Source of the DNA: Aquirickettsia sp965229725
Lineage (GTDB): Bacteria > Pseudomonadota > Alphaproteobacteria > Rickettsiales > Midichloriaceae
Reading direction: 5' to 3'
Length of the DNA stretch: 64,000 nucleotides
Assembly (NCBI GenBank): GCA_965229725.1
Contig: OZ245923.1
Location: forward strand, 682,001 to 746,000
Both the position numbers and the translations under genes were made by a program. Positions 9,429 through 16,850 of the stretch are shown in pieces. Numbering within the stretch: the first letter of the stretch is position 1; every line of letters starts with the position of its first letter. The notes below the pieces were generated by a model that did no database searches, was not told the DNA's origin, and saw nothing but the letters and a program-made list of their open reading frames with translations.

Positions 9429-9904
9429 TAAGTGTAATCTACAGATATTATTTGGTAATATTTTATACCTTTAGGCGTGCTGAATTCTAAAGACTCATTT
9501 ACTTTTTTCCCAATCAAAGCTTTAGCTAATGGAGATGTAATTGAGATCAAACCCTTTGAAACGTCTGCCTCATATTCACTAACAATTTTGTAAATAATTT
9601 CATTATTCTTATCTTCATCGAATAATTTTATTGATGCTCCATATTTTATTTCTTCACCCCGAACTTGCGTAACATCAATAATCTCAGCTCTAGAAATTTT
9701 ATCTTCTAGCTCAAATATTTTTGCCTCTATGAATCCTTGCTTCTCTCTAGCAGCATGATATTCTGCATTTTCTGACAAATCGCCGTGCGCCCTTGCTTCC
9801 GCTATGGACTTAATCACATTAACTCTCTCAACATTTCTTAAGTTCTTGAGCTCTAGCTCAAGTTTATTCATACCTTCTCTTGATATTGGAAATCTCTCTA
9901 CCAT
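9428..9904 (-). CDS. greA: Transcription elongation factor GreA
   Basis: 158 aa, the standard GreA length. The N-terminal coiled coil (residues 1-75) contains the family segments ISREGMNKLELELKNL and AEARAHGDLSENAEYHAARE, whose acidic tip (D and E of GDLSENAEY) stimulates RNA polymerase to cleave backtracked transcripts. The C-terminal FKBP-like domain ends with SPLAKALIGKKVNESLEFSTPKG. The protein acts in the RNA polymerase secondary channel. Its TAG stop shares its last base with the start of tRNA-Arg, implying a joint transcript. High confidence. Confidence 0.96.
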   Translation of the reverse strand: MVERFPISREGMNKLELELKNLRNVERVNVIKSIAEARAHGDLSENAEYHAAREKQGFIEAKIFELEDKISRAEIIDVTQVRGEEIKYGASIKLFDEDKNNEIIYKIVSEYEADVSKGLISITSPLAKALIGKKVNESLEFSTPKGIKYYQIISVDYT

Positions 9905-10121
9905 TTATTTACTACACTATACTTGATAAAACTAAACATTTAATATATATATACCATTATGTATTATATTTAAATAAAAATTATTATAATAGTATACATG
10001 TAGCATTTGGTGGTGGTCCAAAAGCATCTATGTACTAATAATTTATAAAAATAAAATATACTGACAGGTTTGCGTTTTAAATTACATAAAATATTGAAGT
10101 AAGTGGGAGGGTTATAAACTT

Positions 10122-10535
10122 ATGGTCGATTCTAATACATTAAACATTCATCATGTTGATTTACATGTTGGTAAAAAGTTAAAACAAAAAAGGCTTGAGA
10201 GAGGAATAAGCCAAGATGATCTTGCAGGATCAGTAAATCTTACCTTTCAACAAGTACAAAAATATGAAAAAGGTGTCAATAGGGTAAGCGCAAGCAAGCT
10301 TTATGACTTTGCTAAATTTTTAAAAACTGACATTACATATTTTTTTGATGAAATAGATGACTACAAAACATCTGATAAAAATGAAATTTATTATGCATCA
10401 GATGTGAATCAAACTGGATTTGAAAATGATATAAAACCTAAAGAAATTGAAATTTTAACTAGTTCATATAAAAAAATATCAAATCCAGAAGTTAGGAAGA
10501 ATATTTTGGCATTATTAAAGTCATTATCTTCTTGA
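10122..10535 (+). CDS. XRE-family helix-turn-helix transcriptional regulator
   Basis: 137 aa. Residues about 14-70 form a Cro/CI-type HTH: VGKKLKQKRLERGISQDDLA, then LTFQQVQKYEKGVNRVSASK, with recognition helix QQVQKYEKG. The remaining half (residues 75-137) is charged and helical, ending SSYKKISNPEVRKNILALLK, and resembles the tail of a small regulator family common in alphaproteobacteria. A GGGAGG box lies 11 bases before the ATG. It precedes prfA by 58 bases in the same direction. The target genes cannot be read from the sequence. Confidence 0.88.
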   Translation: MVDSNTLNIHHVDLHVGKKLKQKRLERGISQDDLAGSVNLTFQQVQKYEKGVNRVSASKLYDFAKFLKTDITYFFDEIDDYKTSDKNEIYYASDVNQTGFENDIKPKEIEILTSSYKKISNPEVRKNILALLKSLSS

Positions 10536-10593
10536 ATGCTTGATAGATTACATTGAACCTGTTAAATTGAACTAAATTTAATAGTCTAAATGT

Positions 10594-11667
10594 ATGGCGT
10601 TTGAAGACAGACTCAAGAAAATAATTAGTAAATATGACAATTTAAGTGATAAATTGTCTGATCCTTCTAAAATCTCTTCACAGGATTTTGCAAAAATTGC
10701 AAAGGAGCATTTTGATTTAACTGAAATCAACTTCTGTGCAATTGAGTATTTGCAAAACTTAAAACTATTGGAAGAAGCTGAAGATATATTACTGAACAGT
10801 CGAGAAAAAGAACTAAAGGACTTAGCCTTTGATCAAAAAAAAGAATCTAAGGCAAACCTTGAAATCACAAAAGAAAAATTAAAGGTCATGCTACTCCCTA
10901 AGGATATAGCAGATGAAAAGGGTGCAATAATTGAAATTAGAGCTGGAACGGGTGGTGATGAAGCAGCATTATTTGCTGGCACATTATTTAAAATGTATCA
11001 AAAATACGCAGAAACTCAAAATTGGCAATTTGAAGTATTATCAATCTCCGGGCTAGTACTAGAGGGATGCAAAGAGGCCATGGCATCAATTAGCGGCAAA
11101 GGTGTGTATAAAAAATTAAAATATGAATCTGGCGTTCATAGAGTTCAGAGAGTACCTACAACAGAATCAAGCGGCAGAATTCACACTTCTGCAGCCACTG
11201 TGGCAGTTTTACCTGAAGCTGAGGATATTGATCTTAAAATTAATGAAAAAGATTTAAGAATTGATACTTATAGATCAAGTGGGGCTGGCGGTCAACATGT
11301 AAATACAACAGATAGCGCAATAAGAGTAACTCATATTCCCACTGGTTTAGTTATAGTTCAATCAGAAAAATCTCAACACCAAAATAAAGCAAAAGCTTTA
11401 AAAATTTTAAAATCTAAACTGTATGACCTTGAAAGGGAAAAGAATAATAAAGAAATGTCAGACCTAAGAAGAGTACAAATAGGAACTGGCGATAGGTCAG
11501 AAAGAATTAGAACCTATAACTTTCCCCAAAATAGAATAACAGACCATAGAATTAATCTAACAAGTTATAATTTAGAGGAAGTTCTACAAGAAGCAAAACT
11601 AGATCAATTTATTGATGCACTAGTTGCTGATGATCAAGCAAAAAAAATTGCTCAAGAAGAAAATTAA
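10594..11667 (+). CDS. prfA: Peptide chain release factor 1
   Basis: 357 aa, typical RF1 length. The universal GGQ motif occurs in SSGAGGQHVNTTDSAIRVTH near residue 231 and triggers peptidyl-tRNA hydrolysis. The codon-recognition region reads RVQRVPTTESSGRIHTSAAT, where E. coli RF1 has PAT; here the tripeptide is PTT, still the RF1-type PxT. It terminates translation at UAA and UAG codons. rodA begins 3 bases after its stop. No prmC (the methyltransferase that modifies the GGQ glutamine and often follows prfA) is adjacent. Confidence 0.96.
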   Translation: MAFEDRLKKIISKYDNLSDKLSDPSKISSQDFAKIAKEHFDLTEINFCAIEYLQNLKLLEEAEDILLNSREKELKDLAFDQKKESKANLEITKEKLKVMLLPKDIADEKGAIIEIRAGTGGDEAALFAGTLFKMYQKYAETQNWQFEVLSISGLVLEGCKEAMASISGKGVYKKLKYESGVHRVQRVPTTESSGRIHTSAATVAVLPEAEDIDLKINEKDLRIDTYRSSGAGGQHVNTTDSAIRVTHIPTGLVIVQSEKSQHQNKAKALKILKSKLYDLEREKNNKEMSDLRRVQIGTGDRSERIRTYNFPQNRITDHRINLTSYNLEEVLQEAKLDQFIDALVADDQAKKIAQEEN

Positions 11668-11670
11668 TTA

Positions 11671-12786
11671 ATGATAAAAAAAATATATTCTGTACAAAAA
11701 GAATTATTATTAATAAAATTATTTATTGCACTGATAATATTATTGGTGTGCGCCAATCTACTTTCAATGTTTTCAATTGCAGGGGGAATAGTAAATCATT
11801 TAGTTAGCAAACAAATTAGCATCACGTTAATTTCGCTCTTAATTGCTTTTATATTTTCAATTATAAATATTAGATTTATTTTTAGTAATTCATATTATAT
11901 TTATCTATTAGTTTTATTGAGTCTAGTTGTAACTGACCTTTTGGGTTATAAGGCAATGGGAGCAAAAAGGTGGATAAATTTAGGATTTATTAATATCCAA
12001 CCCTCAGAATTCATGAAAATAGCTGTTATTTTAGCGTTATCAAGATTTTTTCACAATTGCCATATAAACAATGTAAAGAAATACAGACATTTGTTATTTC
12101 CATTAGTTATTATTTTACTACCTACATTATTGATATTAAAACAGCCTAATTTAGGCACATCATTGATTATTATTTTAACATCCCTAACCATATTATTTAT
12201 TGCTGGAGTCAAAATACAATTATTCATATGCCTAGCATTATCTACAATTTTAAGCCTACCAATTATTTGGAGATTTTTACATGACTACCAAAAAGCTAGA
12301 ATACTTACCTTTTTAGATCCAAGCAGCGATACGTTAGGTGCTGGGTATAATATCATTCAATCCATTATAAGCATAGGTTCAGGTGGACTTTTTGGAAAAG
12401 GTTTTTTAAAAGGTTCTCAAAATCAGCTAGATTTCTTGCCTGAAAACCATACTGATTTTATATTTGGATTAATAGCTGAAGAAGGTGGCTTTATACTATG
12501 CTCCCTATTGTTAATAACGTACTCGCTAATTATTGTAATAATGTATATAATCTCCATACAATGTTTATCACACTTTTATAGAATATTTATCCTGGGATTT
12601 GCTTCATTATTGTTTTTTCATATCGTAATTAACATTGGAATGATATCTGGACTATTACCAGTAGTAGGAGTACCCTTACCATTACTTTCATACGGAGGAT
12701 CTAACTATCTTTCAATCATGATTGGCATAGGTCTGGTTATAAATATTTATCTCAATAAAACCAAAATCTTACCAAAAGGCAGTTGA
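11671..12786 (+). CDS. rodA: Rod-shape-determining peptidoglycan polymerase RodA
   Basis: 371 aa, about ten predicted membrane segments, SEDS family. Diagnostic stretches are KRWINLGFINIQPSEFMKIA, the large-loop segment ILTFLDPSSDTLGAGYNIIQ with SIISIGSGGLFGKGF, then LPENHTDFIFGLIAEEGGF, and near the C-terminus GLLPVVGVPLPLLSYGGS. The catalytic Asp region after loop 4 is present. It acts with a class B PBP in side-wall peptidoglycan synthesis. The length and the DFLPENHTDF wording favour RodA over FtsW. It directly follows prfA. Its presence indicates that this organism still builds some peptidoglycan. Confidence 0.93.
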   Translation: MIKKIYSVQKELLLIKLFIALIILLVCANLLSMFSIAGGIVNHLVSKQISITLISLLIAFIFSIINIRFIFSNSYYIYLLVLLSLVVTDLLGYKAMGAKRWINLGFINIQPSEFMKIAVILALSRFFHNCHINNVKKYRHLLFPLVIILLPTLLILKQPNLGTSLIIILTSLTILFIAGVKIQLFICLALSTILSLPIIWRFLHDYQKARILTFLDPSSDTLGAGYNIIQSIISIGSGGLFGKGFLKGSQNQLDFLPENHTDFIFGLIAEEGGFILCSLLLITYSLIIVIMYIISIQCLSHFYRIFILGFASLLFFHIVINIGMISGLLPVVGVPLPLLSYGGSNYLSIMIGIGLVINIYLNKTKILPKGS

Positions 12787-12845
12787 TTAAATAATGTAAA
12801 TTAACAATAATTTAAGGACTTATCATAATAGAACACCAAATACTT

Positions 12846-13199
12846 TCATTTATTTTCAAAATTTTTTAAAAAATCTTTAATCAGTAATAGATCTTCTGCA
12901 CTGATATCTAATTCTTTTTTATGCTTATTTTTAAGACGTTTTAAATCATTTTTACTTACCAAATTATTACCATAAACCTGTTGTTCAAGCGGTATAATCT
13001 TCATTACTAATGAGCTCATTTTGATAAATAATTCTACAAATTTTTCTTTATTAATTGCTTTAGTAAGCTCAATTTCTAAAACATTCTCATTTTTAATATG
13101 CTCTGAAGCATATTTGATGAATTTCAATGCTATACTTCTAATTTCAGCCAAATCATTTTTATGCTCAAGCAAAAGCTTCACAAATAATTTTTCTTCCAT
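12846..13199 (-). CDS. Small conserved-looking helical protein, unknown function
   Basis: 117 aa, almost entirely alpha-helical by composition, with no signal peptide or membrane segment. I do not recognise the family. A short non-helical hinge (MKIIPLEQQVYGNN) separates two charged helical halves, and the C-terminal half is strongly basic then acidic. It lies 23 bases downstream of trmJ on the same strand, so the two are likely cotranscribed. Codon use and composition match the neighbours, which supports a real gene. Confidence 0.6.
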   Translation of the reverse strand: MEEKLFVKLLLEHKNDLAEIRSIALKFIKYASEHIKNENVLEIELTKAINKEKFVELFIKMSSLVMKIIPLEQQVYGNNLVSKNDLKRLKNKHKKELDISAEDLLLIKDFLKNFENK

Positions 13200-13222
13200 T
13201 GAATTTAGCTATAAAAATAATT

Positions 13223-13927
13223 TTATTTATTAAGATTTTTGATGATACCTATTAAGGTTCTAATTTCTTGAGAACTTAATTCAGCTCTGATAAACATATT
13301 TCTAATGTTTTGAATCATTGTATTTTTGATATTCTTTTCTTTAAAATAATCATTATATTCTAATGAAGTAATTAATAGCTTAAATAAACTATTAAACTCC
13401 TCTTTATTGCAAATTTCATAATTTTCAGCAATCTTTACATCATTTTGTGAAAAAAATTCATAAGCAAAAATAGAAACGGCTTGAGCCAAGTTTAGTGAGG
13501 GATTTTGTTCACTTGTGGGAATAACAGAAATAACATCAGCTAAGCCTAATTCCTCATTTGTAAGACCATTGTTTTCTCTTCCGAATAAAATACCAATTTT
13601 AACATCATTATCAAATCTTTGGCTACAATATTCTATAATTTTTTTAGGATGTCCAATTTTTTTAACCATATACCTTGGGCGGGCTGTTGCTGCAATGACA
13701 AAATTTAGATCAGCAATTGCACAATTTAAATCATTATAAATTTTCGCTTTATCTAGGATGTAATTTCCTTTTGCAGATAATTCATACGCCTTTATGGAAG
13801 GTGGCCATCCATCTCTTGGTGATACAATTCTTAAATTTTCTAAACCAAAATTTGACATTGACCTCGCAACAGCACCAATATTTTCTGCAAGTTGAGGACA
13901 AACTAATATAATATACGGTTTGTGCAT
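13223..13927 (-). CDS. trmJ: tRNA/rRNA 2'-O-methyltransferase TrmJ (SpoU family)
   Basis: 234 aa with a SPOUT/TrmH-type knot. Motif 1 is in PQLAENIGAVARSMSNFGL near residues 10-28, motif 2 in GILFGRENNGLTNEELGLAD, and motif 3 in SEQNPSLNLAQAVSIFAYE, where the knot binds S-adenosylmethionine. The MVKKIGHP and DGWPPSIKAYELSAKG wording is typical of TrmJ, which methylates the 2'-O of position 32 in tRNAs. The C-terminal helical extension (residues 165-234) is also present as in that family. Substrate specificity is inferred from the family only. Confidence 0.88.
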   Translation of the reverse strand: MHKPYIILVCPQLAENIGAVARSMSNFGLENLRIVSPRDGWPPSIKAYELSAKGNYILDKAKIYNDLNCAIADLNFVIAATARPRYMVKKIGHPKKIIEYCSQRFDNDVKIGILFGRENNGLTNEELGLADVISVIPTSEQNPSLNLAQAVSIFAYEFFSQNDVKIAENYEICNKEEFNSLFKLLITSLEYNDYFKEKNIKNTMIQNIRNMFIRAELSSQEIRTLIGIIKNLNK

Positions 13928-13935
13928 TTAGAATT

Positions 13936-14484
13936 TTATTTCCATTTAATAGAGCATCCTATACTTGATGTTTGTTCGCCTTTAAATTCACTAATTTCTG
14001 AGATTTCTGCCATAGCAATATACAATTCTCTTTTAGCATCTGGAATAATATCCTTCTTAGCAGAATCTAGTCTCCCACGATATTGAAGCTCCAAATTAGA
14101 ATTAAATCCAAAAAAATCTGGTGTACAAACTGCATCATACGCTTTTGCAACTTCTTGCGTATTATCAAGTAAATAAGGAAATTTAAAATTATTCTCCATA
14201 GCAAAAATTTTCATATTTTCATAGGAATCTTCTGGATAAGCAATTGTATCATTTGAATTTATAGCAATAAAACCAATCCCTAATTTGCTTAATTCTTCTG
14301 CTTCCTTAGCAATTTTTGTAGCTATGGATTTAACATAAGGACAATGGTTACAAATAAATGCAATAACCAATCCCTTTTCTCCTTTCACTTTATCCAAATC
14401 ATAATAATTTCCATCTATAGAAATCAAATTAAAGTCTCTAGCTTTCCAGCCTTTATCTACTTCTGGTGTTGTTAATGCAACCAT
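13936..14484 (-). CDS. Thioredoxin-fold protein (AhpC/TSA-like)
   Basis: 182 aa cytoplasmic thioredoxin-like protein. The redox segment is ICNHCPYVKSI near residues 45-55, with a CNHC-type active site. Other family marks are INSNDTIAYPEDSYENMK and a terminal SSIGCSIKWK, a closing motif shared by a well-spread bacterial group annotated as thioredoxin family protein. It probably reduces disulfides or peroxides, but no substrate is known. It ends 8 bases before trmJ starts and is probably in the same leftward transcript. No signal peptide is visible. Confidence 0.8.
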   Translation of the reverse strand: MVALTTPEVDKGWKARDFNLISIDGNYYDLDKVKGEKGLVIAFICNHCPYVKSIATKIAKEAEELSKLGIGFIAINSNDTIAYPEDSYENMKIFAMENNFKFPYLLDNTQEVAKAYDAVCTPDFFGFNSNLELQYRGRLDSAKKDIIPDAKRELYIAMAEISEISEFKGEQTSSIGCSIKWK

Positions 14485-14568
14485 TTAAAACTCCTATAAA
14501 TTATCATTTCAATTACATTTATTAAAAATATATATACTGTTTTTTATTACAAATCATCAAAAATTATT

Positions 14569-16692
14569 TTAGCGCTCCATGCCAGACCCTTTATGTTTCC
14601 TTGCCTCATTGGTTAACCTACTTTTTGCACTCATTAAATCTAAATCATCCATGGGTCTTTGTTTACCTGATGCATCTTTTCCTGCAATTTCTCTGGTTAC
14701 TTTTAAAACTTCTTCTCTTTGTTGATTAGACTTAACTGCTGTTGAAACAACTTTTTCAAAATCCTTTCTAAGCTCTGGATTTGAATCGATCATTTCCTGA
14801 AGCTTGTCTCTTGGTTTATCAAAACTTTTAGCTGGCACCTCTAACTTATCCAAATTTCGATCCTTTTCAGGAGCTTTATCTTGCACTGTTGATTTATCTA
14901 AATTTTGAGTCTTTTCAGGGATTAAGCTTTTAACACTGACTTTATCTAATGCCCCTTCATTAATCATTCCTTCTTTTTCTGGAGGTTTATCAAATAATTT
15001 ATCATTGACCCAACTTTGTAGTTTAGTGTCATCATAAAACTTATTCTTAGCAGCCTTACACATCAGTGCAATACCAACTATTGCTCCAAGTGGTGGTGCC
15101 AACACTGCTAATGCTACTAATCCAGCAATTGCAGTTCTACCAGGAGTAAAGAATGGCTTATCATCTTTTGGTCTTAAAGCATTAAGCAATTGCAGAGGTT
15201 TTCTAAAAAACGCATTGTATGCAATAGTTCCGCCCTTACCTCTGTCATCCTTTGTTTTTTCATATTTTAATGCTTCTACCACATTTTTATCAAATGTAGC
15301 TTTGCCTAATTTACTCGCTTTTTCTTGATATTTTTCATGAAGATTTTCTTTACCTCTCATATCTTGACTATCCATAGAGCTGGAAGATACCCTACCAACT
15401 TGAGCAATTAATTCTTCAGATTGCATTTTGATTTGATCTTGTAATTCTTGATCCTTAACATTTTTAAACGCATTTGTTGGACCAATTGCAGCAATATCTT
15501 TTTCATTAACACCCAATCTCTTAAGTGTATTCTCAGCCCTTTTCATGATTGCTTCTTTGGCTTTTGCCATCTCAGGATTTTTCATTATATCTGTAATCCT
15601 TTCAGGACTAACTCTAGCCACTGCTAATATATTTCTTGCCAGCTGCTCCTTCAAATCATTTGATCCCTTCTCACTTTTTGATTGTACACTACCATCAACA
15701 CTTACTTGCTTCGCTGTCGATTGTTGTGGTTTTACAGTCTGCTGTGTATCTGTCTCCACTCTTTTTTTAGGTTCCGCTATTTTTTGCTTATTGATCTCCA
15801 CTCTTGCTTCATCAACCAATTTTTTAAAACTATCTACATTTTGACCATCAACACCTAAAGCACGAAATACTTTATTAAGTTTAACTATCTCATCTTGCCG
15901 TGTGATGAGATCCCTAAAATTTTTATTTAAATAAGGGGATATGCCGTCATCTAAACTTTTACCTTCAAAAATATTTCCCACCTCTAGATCGTTAAACTGC
16001 TTTGAAACCTCCCCATTTTCATCAAAAACTGCTATGCCATTTAGAGCAATATGCTGGGCCAATTCTAATTTTAGTTCTTGCTGCAGCTCATATGCTTTTT
16101 CTGCCTTATTAAGCATGTCACCAACATTACTCTTATCTGGTGTGATTGCATACACTTTGTTAAAACTATCAAAAATTCTATTTGCTCTATCTAAGCTGGC
16201 GCTCAATTCAGGATTTTCAACTTCAAGTAAATCTGATTGCATACTTAGACTCTGCATATTTTTATAATATTTTTGAAACTCAGGATCACTTCCCTTCTCC
16301 TTCATCTTATCAAAAGCACTAACAAATCCCTGTGCTTGAATTTCCTGCTTAGATATATCTGGAATATCTAATGTACTTATATCAATCTTAATTTTTTCCC
16401 CATTATCAATATCATGAAAATATTGAAAAATTTTCATATTTTCAGCTTTTTCTAACAAAGAATTGCCAAGTCCAAACTTAAAACCTTCAATATCTACATT
16501 TGCCTCAACAGCCATTACTCTTAAGCTTTTTAGATCTCCTAGCTCATCATCAAATTCATCACCTATAAAAAAATCTAAACTATTATCTTCATCATCAAAA
16601 GATAAAGATCCTATATCCATAGCTTTAACTGCTATCTGGCTTATAAGTTTATAATATCTTTCTTGAAATTCTTGAAAGTCACCAATTGGCAT
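14569..16692 (-). CDS. Large protein of unknown function, paralog of 16851-19043
   Basis: 707 aa. I do not recognise a known domain. It begins MPIGDFQEFQERYYKLISQI, matching the start of the neighbouring paralog. The middle is charged and helical. The strongest shared block is AQVGRVSSSSMDSQDMRGKE near residue 425, followed by a hydrophobic segment (about residues 515-548: TAIAGLVALAVLAPPLGAIV then GIALMCKAAKNK) that could insert into a membrane as a hairpin. The C-terminal 130 residues are disordered-looking, rich in Lys, Asp and Pro, ending RKHKGSGMER. No signal peptide. A secreted effector is one possibility (a basic C-terminal tail suits type IV secretion), but that is only inference. Confidence 0.65.
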   Translation of the reverse strand: MPIGDFQEFQERYYKLISQIAVKAMDIGSLSFDDEDNSLDFFIGDEFDDELGDLKSLRVMAVEANVDIEGFKFGLGNSLLEKAENMKIFQYFHDIDNGEKIKIDISTLDIPDISKQEIQAQGFVSAFDKMKEKGSDPEFQKYYKNMQSLSMQSDLLEVENPELSASLDRANRIFDSFNKVYAITPDKSNVGDMLNKAEKAYELQQELKLELAQHIALNGIAVFDENGEVSKQFNDLEVGNIFEGKSLDDGISPYLNKNFRDLITRQDEIVKLNKVFRALGVDGQNVDSFKKLVDEARVEINKQKIAEPKKRVETDTQQTVKPQQSTAKQVSVDGSVQSKSEKGSNDLKEQLARNILAVARVSPERITDIMKNPEMAKAKEAIMKRAENTLKRLGVNEKDIAAIGPTNAFKNVKDQELQDQIKMQSEELIAQVGRVSSSSMDSQDMRGKENLHEKYQEKASKLGKATFDKNVVEALKYEKTKDDRGKGGTIAYNAFFRKPLQLLNALRPKDDKPFFTPGRTAIAGLVALAVLAPPLGAIVGIALMCKAAKNKFYDDTKLQSWVNDKLFDKPPEKEGMINEGALDKVSVKSLIPEKTQNLDKSTVQDKAPEKDRNLDKLEVPAKSFDKPRDKLQEMIDSNPELRKDFEKVVSTAVKSNQQREEVLKVTREIAGKDASGKQRPMDDLDLMSAKSRLTNEARKHKGSGMER

Positions 16693-16850
16693 CCCACTGC
16701 ACCCTTATTTTGTTCAAACTTAAAAGATATAGTATGACTTAAATATCCTAGATTCAAGAACAAAATTTGGTTTAATTATCTTTTATGTAAACAAAGCACC
16801 CTCACTTATCTCATATATACTATGATTAAAACCCTATAAAAAGCCTCTTA

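Noticed and set aside
9905..10121. Possible regulatory RNA or riboswitch in the greA to XRE spacer
   Set aside because: No stable paired structure or known motif could be drawn by eye; only the ribosome site at 10105 is clear.
13021..13233. 70-codon frame opposite the helical protein at 12846
   Set aside because: No ribosome site and low-complexity Ser/Asn/Phe content typical of antisense frames.
15545..16267. Open frames opposite the 707-residue protein
   Set aside because: Antisense shadows; the minus-strand gene has a paralog next door that confirms its frame.
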